Shown here piece by piece: positions 29,001 to 32,420 of a DNA stretch of 32,420 bases (positions are counted from its first letter, which is position 1; every line of letters begins with the position of its first letter). Location: contig MPNW01000309.1 of the NCBI GenBank assembly GCA_011800805.1, forward strand, positions 8,103-40,522. Direction: 5' to 3'. The DNA is from Hirudo medicinalis (taxonomy: Eukaryota; Annelida; Clitellata; Hirudinida; Hirudinidae). The translations under genes and the position numbers were made by a program. Under the pieces are notes generated by a model, which saw only the letters and a list, made by a program, of their open reading frames with translations, ran no database searches and had not been told where the DNA came from.

Positions 29001-32000
29001 ATGACAAGCAGTCTATCGCCGAAAAAGTTTTATTCAAAAAATCTGTCTGTTCTATTTAATTTTGCCAACTTGTCATAACATATTTGTGATGTGGTTACCA
29101 ATATTTTAGGCCAAATGCGAAGCTGCTGAAGAAGGAAAAACAGCTTAAAGAACTGATCTTGCCGACACTTTTCTATCCAAGGTTTAACCAACCGACAATA
29201 AATAATAAAATTACATAATGTTTACAGTTTGTTTGCAATTGATTGAAATGTTAATGACTAAATTAATCTGTTACTGCTTGCTACAGTTTCTCTGGTGATT
29301 TACTGTGCCGTTGTTGGAAGGTGTTCAGGAGTCAGCAGAATGCTTTGGAATTCTCAAGAACCATGAAGGTTCAAAGTTAACATTGGTGTTAACGAATCAC
29401 ACATGTAGCATGAGCGTAGATATATATGTATATATGTAATTGTTATATTGTGAATAAGTGGTTATCAAATGGTTGAGTTGTATTATTCAGTCAATTCATT
29501 TTTGAATTCTATTGATGCTGTCAATTGAATTTATCCTTTTACTCCCAAAAGGGAGTTCACGTGTTTTCGTACGAGAGCAACACCTTTCAGGAAAATTACG
29601 GACAGAGGTTGTTTCTGGCCACCAGTTACGAAGAGTTTTGGCACAATTACATGTAAATTTGGGACTTTAAATTTGTATTTAGGTTCTTTAAATCAAATGG
29701 CAAATCAATTAAATCAATTAAAGGTGGGAGAGCTTGGGAATTCTATTTTGTTTAACTGAATAGTTAGTTAATTAATATTATTAATTATTATATAATATTA
29801 GGTTATTATTAAATTATTATATATTATAATAATATTACAATATTATTAACTTCATAGTTATTTAATTTCAGTCAATTTAAGGAAGAATTGAGGATTCACT
29901 ATGAATTAATTATTATTATTATAAATATTACTATAATTAATATCATTAATTAATACTATTATTAATATAGCTAATTAATTAATAGCATTGATTTTCTACA
30001 GTCATTAATTAATATTGTTGGTTAATTGACATTATTAATTAATTAATATTATTAATTATTATATAATATTAATATTAATAATAATATTAATACAATATTA
30101 TTACTACTTTCATAATGATTTAATTTCAGTCAATTGAAGGAAGAACTGAGGATTCATTATGAAGTTATTCCAGAGAGTGAGTGAATCTGGTGTGGATCGG
30201 CCATTGACCACATTATTCAGAATTATTAGGCGTTCAGTAATTGTAAGGACTTGATATTTAAATGATTTGAATTTATGCTTTGGTTGTTAATCTAACGGCT
30301 CGTTACTATTGTTTATTTCCATTAACTTGTTAATCATTTTCACAGATTATATTATAAGATTATATATAATTATTATATTATTATTACTATTATTGTTCAA
30401 TTTAATGCAGATTCTCCTTGCCACTTGTACTTTGACATCGAGTTCAGTTATGAATGCAATACAAACAAGGATGGCAGCAGGATGATGGATGACTTTGTAA
30501 AGGTTGCTTTGGAAAATCCTTTGGCTTAATTGCTTTCGTTTTGTTTAGAACGATCACTGCTCGTCATTAACAACATCCTAACCCGATTAAGCTATTACGT
30601 CCTTGTTATTTCACCCTTATTGGGATAATATTAATGACAATTATAGAAATTATTGAATAATAATAATTATTATTCTAATAATAATTAATTTTAATTATTC
30701 TAATAATATTACCGTTTTATCAGTTCATCTGCTTTTGCCTCAAAAACTATGGAATTGAATGCGGGCAGAAAGACTTCCTGGTGCTTTCCTCGAAGTCAGT
30801 TTTGATGTCGAACCAATTAAAAACTTCATCTCGTGACCTCGCACGTTTCATTTATTTACGATTTTTACGTATCAAGTTTGATAAAATTTAATTCCCATGG
30901 TTTTGTTTAGAAATCCTCGAATTATTTTGATTCAAAAGATCTCTCTCCCCTTCAGCTCTCCAAACAAATTCAGTAGGCACGTCGTCGTCCGCCTGCCCGA
31001 CAACATGGCTTTCAAAAATAATCTCGAGGCTGGTCGGTTTTAAGCCGTGATCCTTCAAATAATTGAACGGCGTTTTTAGCACTTATGAATATAACATGAG
31101 GCTGTTGAAGAATTCTTGTTCTTATTTGGAAGGAGCCTTCGTTAAGCATGTTTGCAAGGAGTACAAATCCGATTCGTTGGGCGAGAAGCGGGCGGCATGC
31201 GGCGACCTTTTGGTCAGAGATCGGTCGGAAGAAGAGAATGTGTTCTGCGATCTGGGTTCGTCAAAGCTTCATTAAACAAGTTGACCTGACATCTTAACAT
31301 CTCAAATAAATTCTTAAAATGTTTTCAATTGTCTCATTGTAGTGATTTCTTCCCTAATCCCAGGTGTTTATTCTAAGAACAGAAACTTCAGACTGTATCT
31401 CTCAAGCAAGCGAGGAAAGGCAAACACCTTAGGACTCGCTCCTGAAAACTGCTTCCCAATCTCAACCCAGGCTTCAGATGCTCGTGCATCCCACAAGGAA
31501 ATTTTTATGGCTTCGTTAGTTTGCAATGTCAGGTGAGGAAGAAATATGACTCATCTTTTTAGATAGGATGCCTGTCCAGAATAGGACACAGTTTCGTAGT
31601 TGTATGAGGCTTTCACATTGTTGGTTCTGTTTTCTTGGTACGATTGTAACAATAACACTTTTGAATGTGAAGCAAAGATGCACAGTTGGTCCTCTTTGGA
31701 AACGACGGCTTGAAATGTTCACAAGATATTAGGAACAACACACCTCACTTGAGAGGCAGTTCAAACAAAGATACATACAGTATGTGTACATTAAGCATCA
31801 CATAACGTTGGTCAAGAGATGGTCGAGTAGTTATAAATTTCTCACAGATCACCAGTTAGGCTTGGAAACCTCGTTCCTTTCTTTTTCGAGAGAACACCTA
31901 ACGAACTTGGACGAATTCGTAACATCTCTGATCCAGATAGGTGGAGTGGAAGGAAAGATATACAGGAAATCAATGATGAAGGAATCCAACCTCATCATTT

Positions 32001-32420
32001 ATGACATTATCAAGAACAGATGGTGTCATAATGTGGGAAGATTCCATAAGAGCAACAACGTGAGGTTAGTCTTTGAGGTGAAACAACCATCTCAGATGGT
32101 GAGATGATGGATTCAACTGAAGGAGTCTTGTTCATATCTTATAATGTCAGAATATTGGTGGACCCAAGGAATAGAGTCTGGTTCCAGAAATGCCATGATC
32201 CAGACTGCAGGAGCATAAATTACAAGTCTCCAGGTTGGTTGGGTTGTCAATGCAATGTTGCTCCAAATAATAATTTAGGGGTTTCTTAAATTTCAGAATT
32301 TAGCATTCCTGAAAATATCAGAATTGAGGAAGAATCCAAACTGAGCCAAAACGAAATAAATGTAACGAACATGAACGGCTCGTCCCCTCTTTCGGAAGAG
32401 GGACGGGATGTGATGTTTTC
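29001..32420 (+). CDS. PRIMPOL: DNA-directed primase/polymerase PrimPol, 3' end beyond the window
   Basis: Archaeo-eukaryotic primase family enzyme that reprimes DNA synthesis past lesions in nucleus and mitochondria. Exons: 29001-29026, 29110-29181, 29287-29368, 29552-29652, 30130-30176, 30411-30502, 30724-30794, 30956-31032, 31133-31255, 31364-31532, 31673-31779, 31848-32064, 32151-32233, 32297 to beyond 32420; about 463 codons, phases all consistent. Motif I metal site LYFDIEF (exon 6), motif II FSRHVV (exon 8), motif III FCDLGVYSKNRNF (exon 9/10 junction). The zinc finger is split over exons: RWCHNVGRFH (exon 12) and WFQKCHDPDC (exon 13), the C/H/C/C set. The N-terminal helix matches CWKVFRSQQNALEFSR. 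The start exon (26 bp, MTSSLSPK) is short but in phase; other starts are possible. The RPA-binding C-terminal tail would lie off the edge. Confidence 0.93.
29768..30163. repeat. Duplicated intron-exon block, two copies about 258-270 bp apart
   Basis: Copies 29768-29904 and 30038-30161 both run from TTAATTAATATTATTAATTA through CAATATTATTA and TTTAATTTCAG into exon 5 sequence. The very AT-rich composition probably promoted the duplication by slippage or unequal exchange. Confidence 0.75.
29872..29905 (+). pseudogene. Decayed duplicate of PrimPol exon 5 (pseudo-exon) inside intron 4
   Basis: TTTAATTTCAG at 29861-29871 is a perfect 3' splice site, and the next 34 bases repeat the start of exon 5 (30130 onward) with three changes. 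After CACTATGAA the copy runs into AT-rich repeat instead of the GTTATTCCAGAGA end, so it has no donor and would read into a stop. The exon at 30130-30176 is the functional one. Confidence 0.8.

Noticed and set aside
1..32420. CRISPR arrays, rRNA and tRNA genes
   Set aside because: No regularly spaced repeats, rRNA blocks or tRNA A/B-box plus cloverleaf were found on either strand.

Overview
The window reads as nuclear DNA of an invertebrate animal, most likely an arthropod. It is AT-rich, has many short GT-AG introns, TAT/ATT microsatellites and decayed transposons, and carries conserved single-copy animal genes. No bacterial gene architecture is present. The species cannot be fixed from sequence alone.

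Left part (1 to about 13,700) is a transposon graveyard. It holds a CR1/Jockey-like LINE reverse-transcriptase scrap, a roughly 130-bp tandem repeat and a 632-bp MITE with TA target duplication. Three Mutator-like (MULE) DDE transposase copies follow: a plus-strand one at 2808-3915, a largely open minus-strand one at 4232-5726, and a broken minus-strand one at 11180-13090. A multi-exon minus-strand gene at 6636-9179 links a Ulp1/SENP-type (C48) cysteine protease domain to an acidic region and C2H2-like zinc fingers; its protease His and Asp positions are lost. A plus-strand Ty3/gypsy-like pol scrap lies between this gene and the nearest transposase. A second Ulp1-tail/zinc-finger relic lies at 9846-10080.

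Middle part (about 13,980-18,915) is the most unusual. On the minus strand I can reconstruct a 13-exon gene of 569 codons in which every splice junction keeps frame. I do not recognise its product. Next to it is a tandem copy that has lost almost the whole coding region. Both copies keep the same upstream block, with a near-identical stretch of about 150 bp containing a palindromic TGACGTCA. Two short Helitrons with textbook ends lie in and beside this locus.

Right part (19,815-32,420) is conserved gene territory: CTF18 (15 exons, complete), mitochondrial ClpP (2 exons, complete), a secreted cystatin with a long C-terminal extension (minus strand, 3 exons), a small membrane-protein ORF, and PrimPol (14 exons seen, running off the right edge). 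CTF18 (PCNA/Pol epsilon loading) and PrimPol (repriming) both act at replication forks, but no operon-like link is implied in a eukaryote. Exon boundaries were worked out by hand from GT/AG sites, phase continuity and family motifs.
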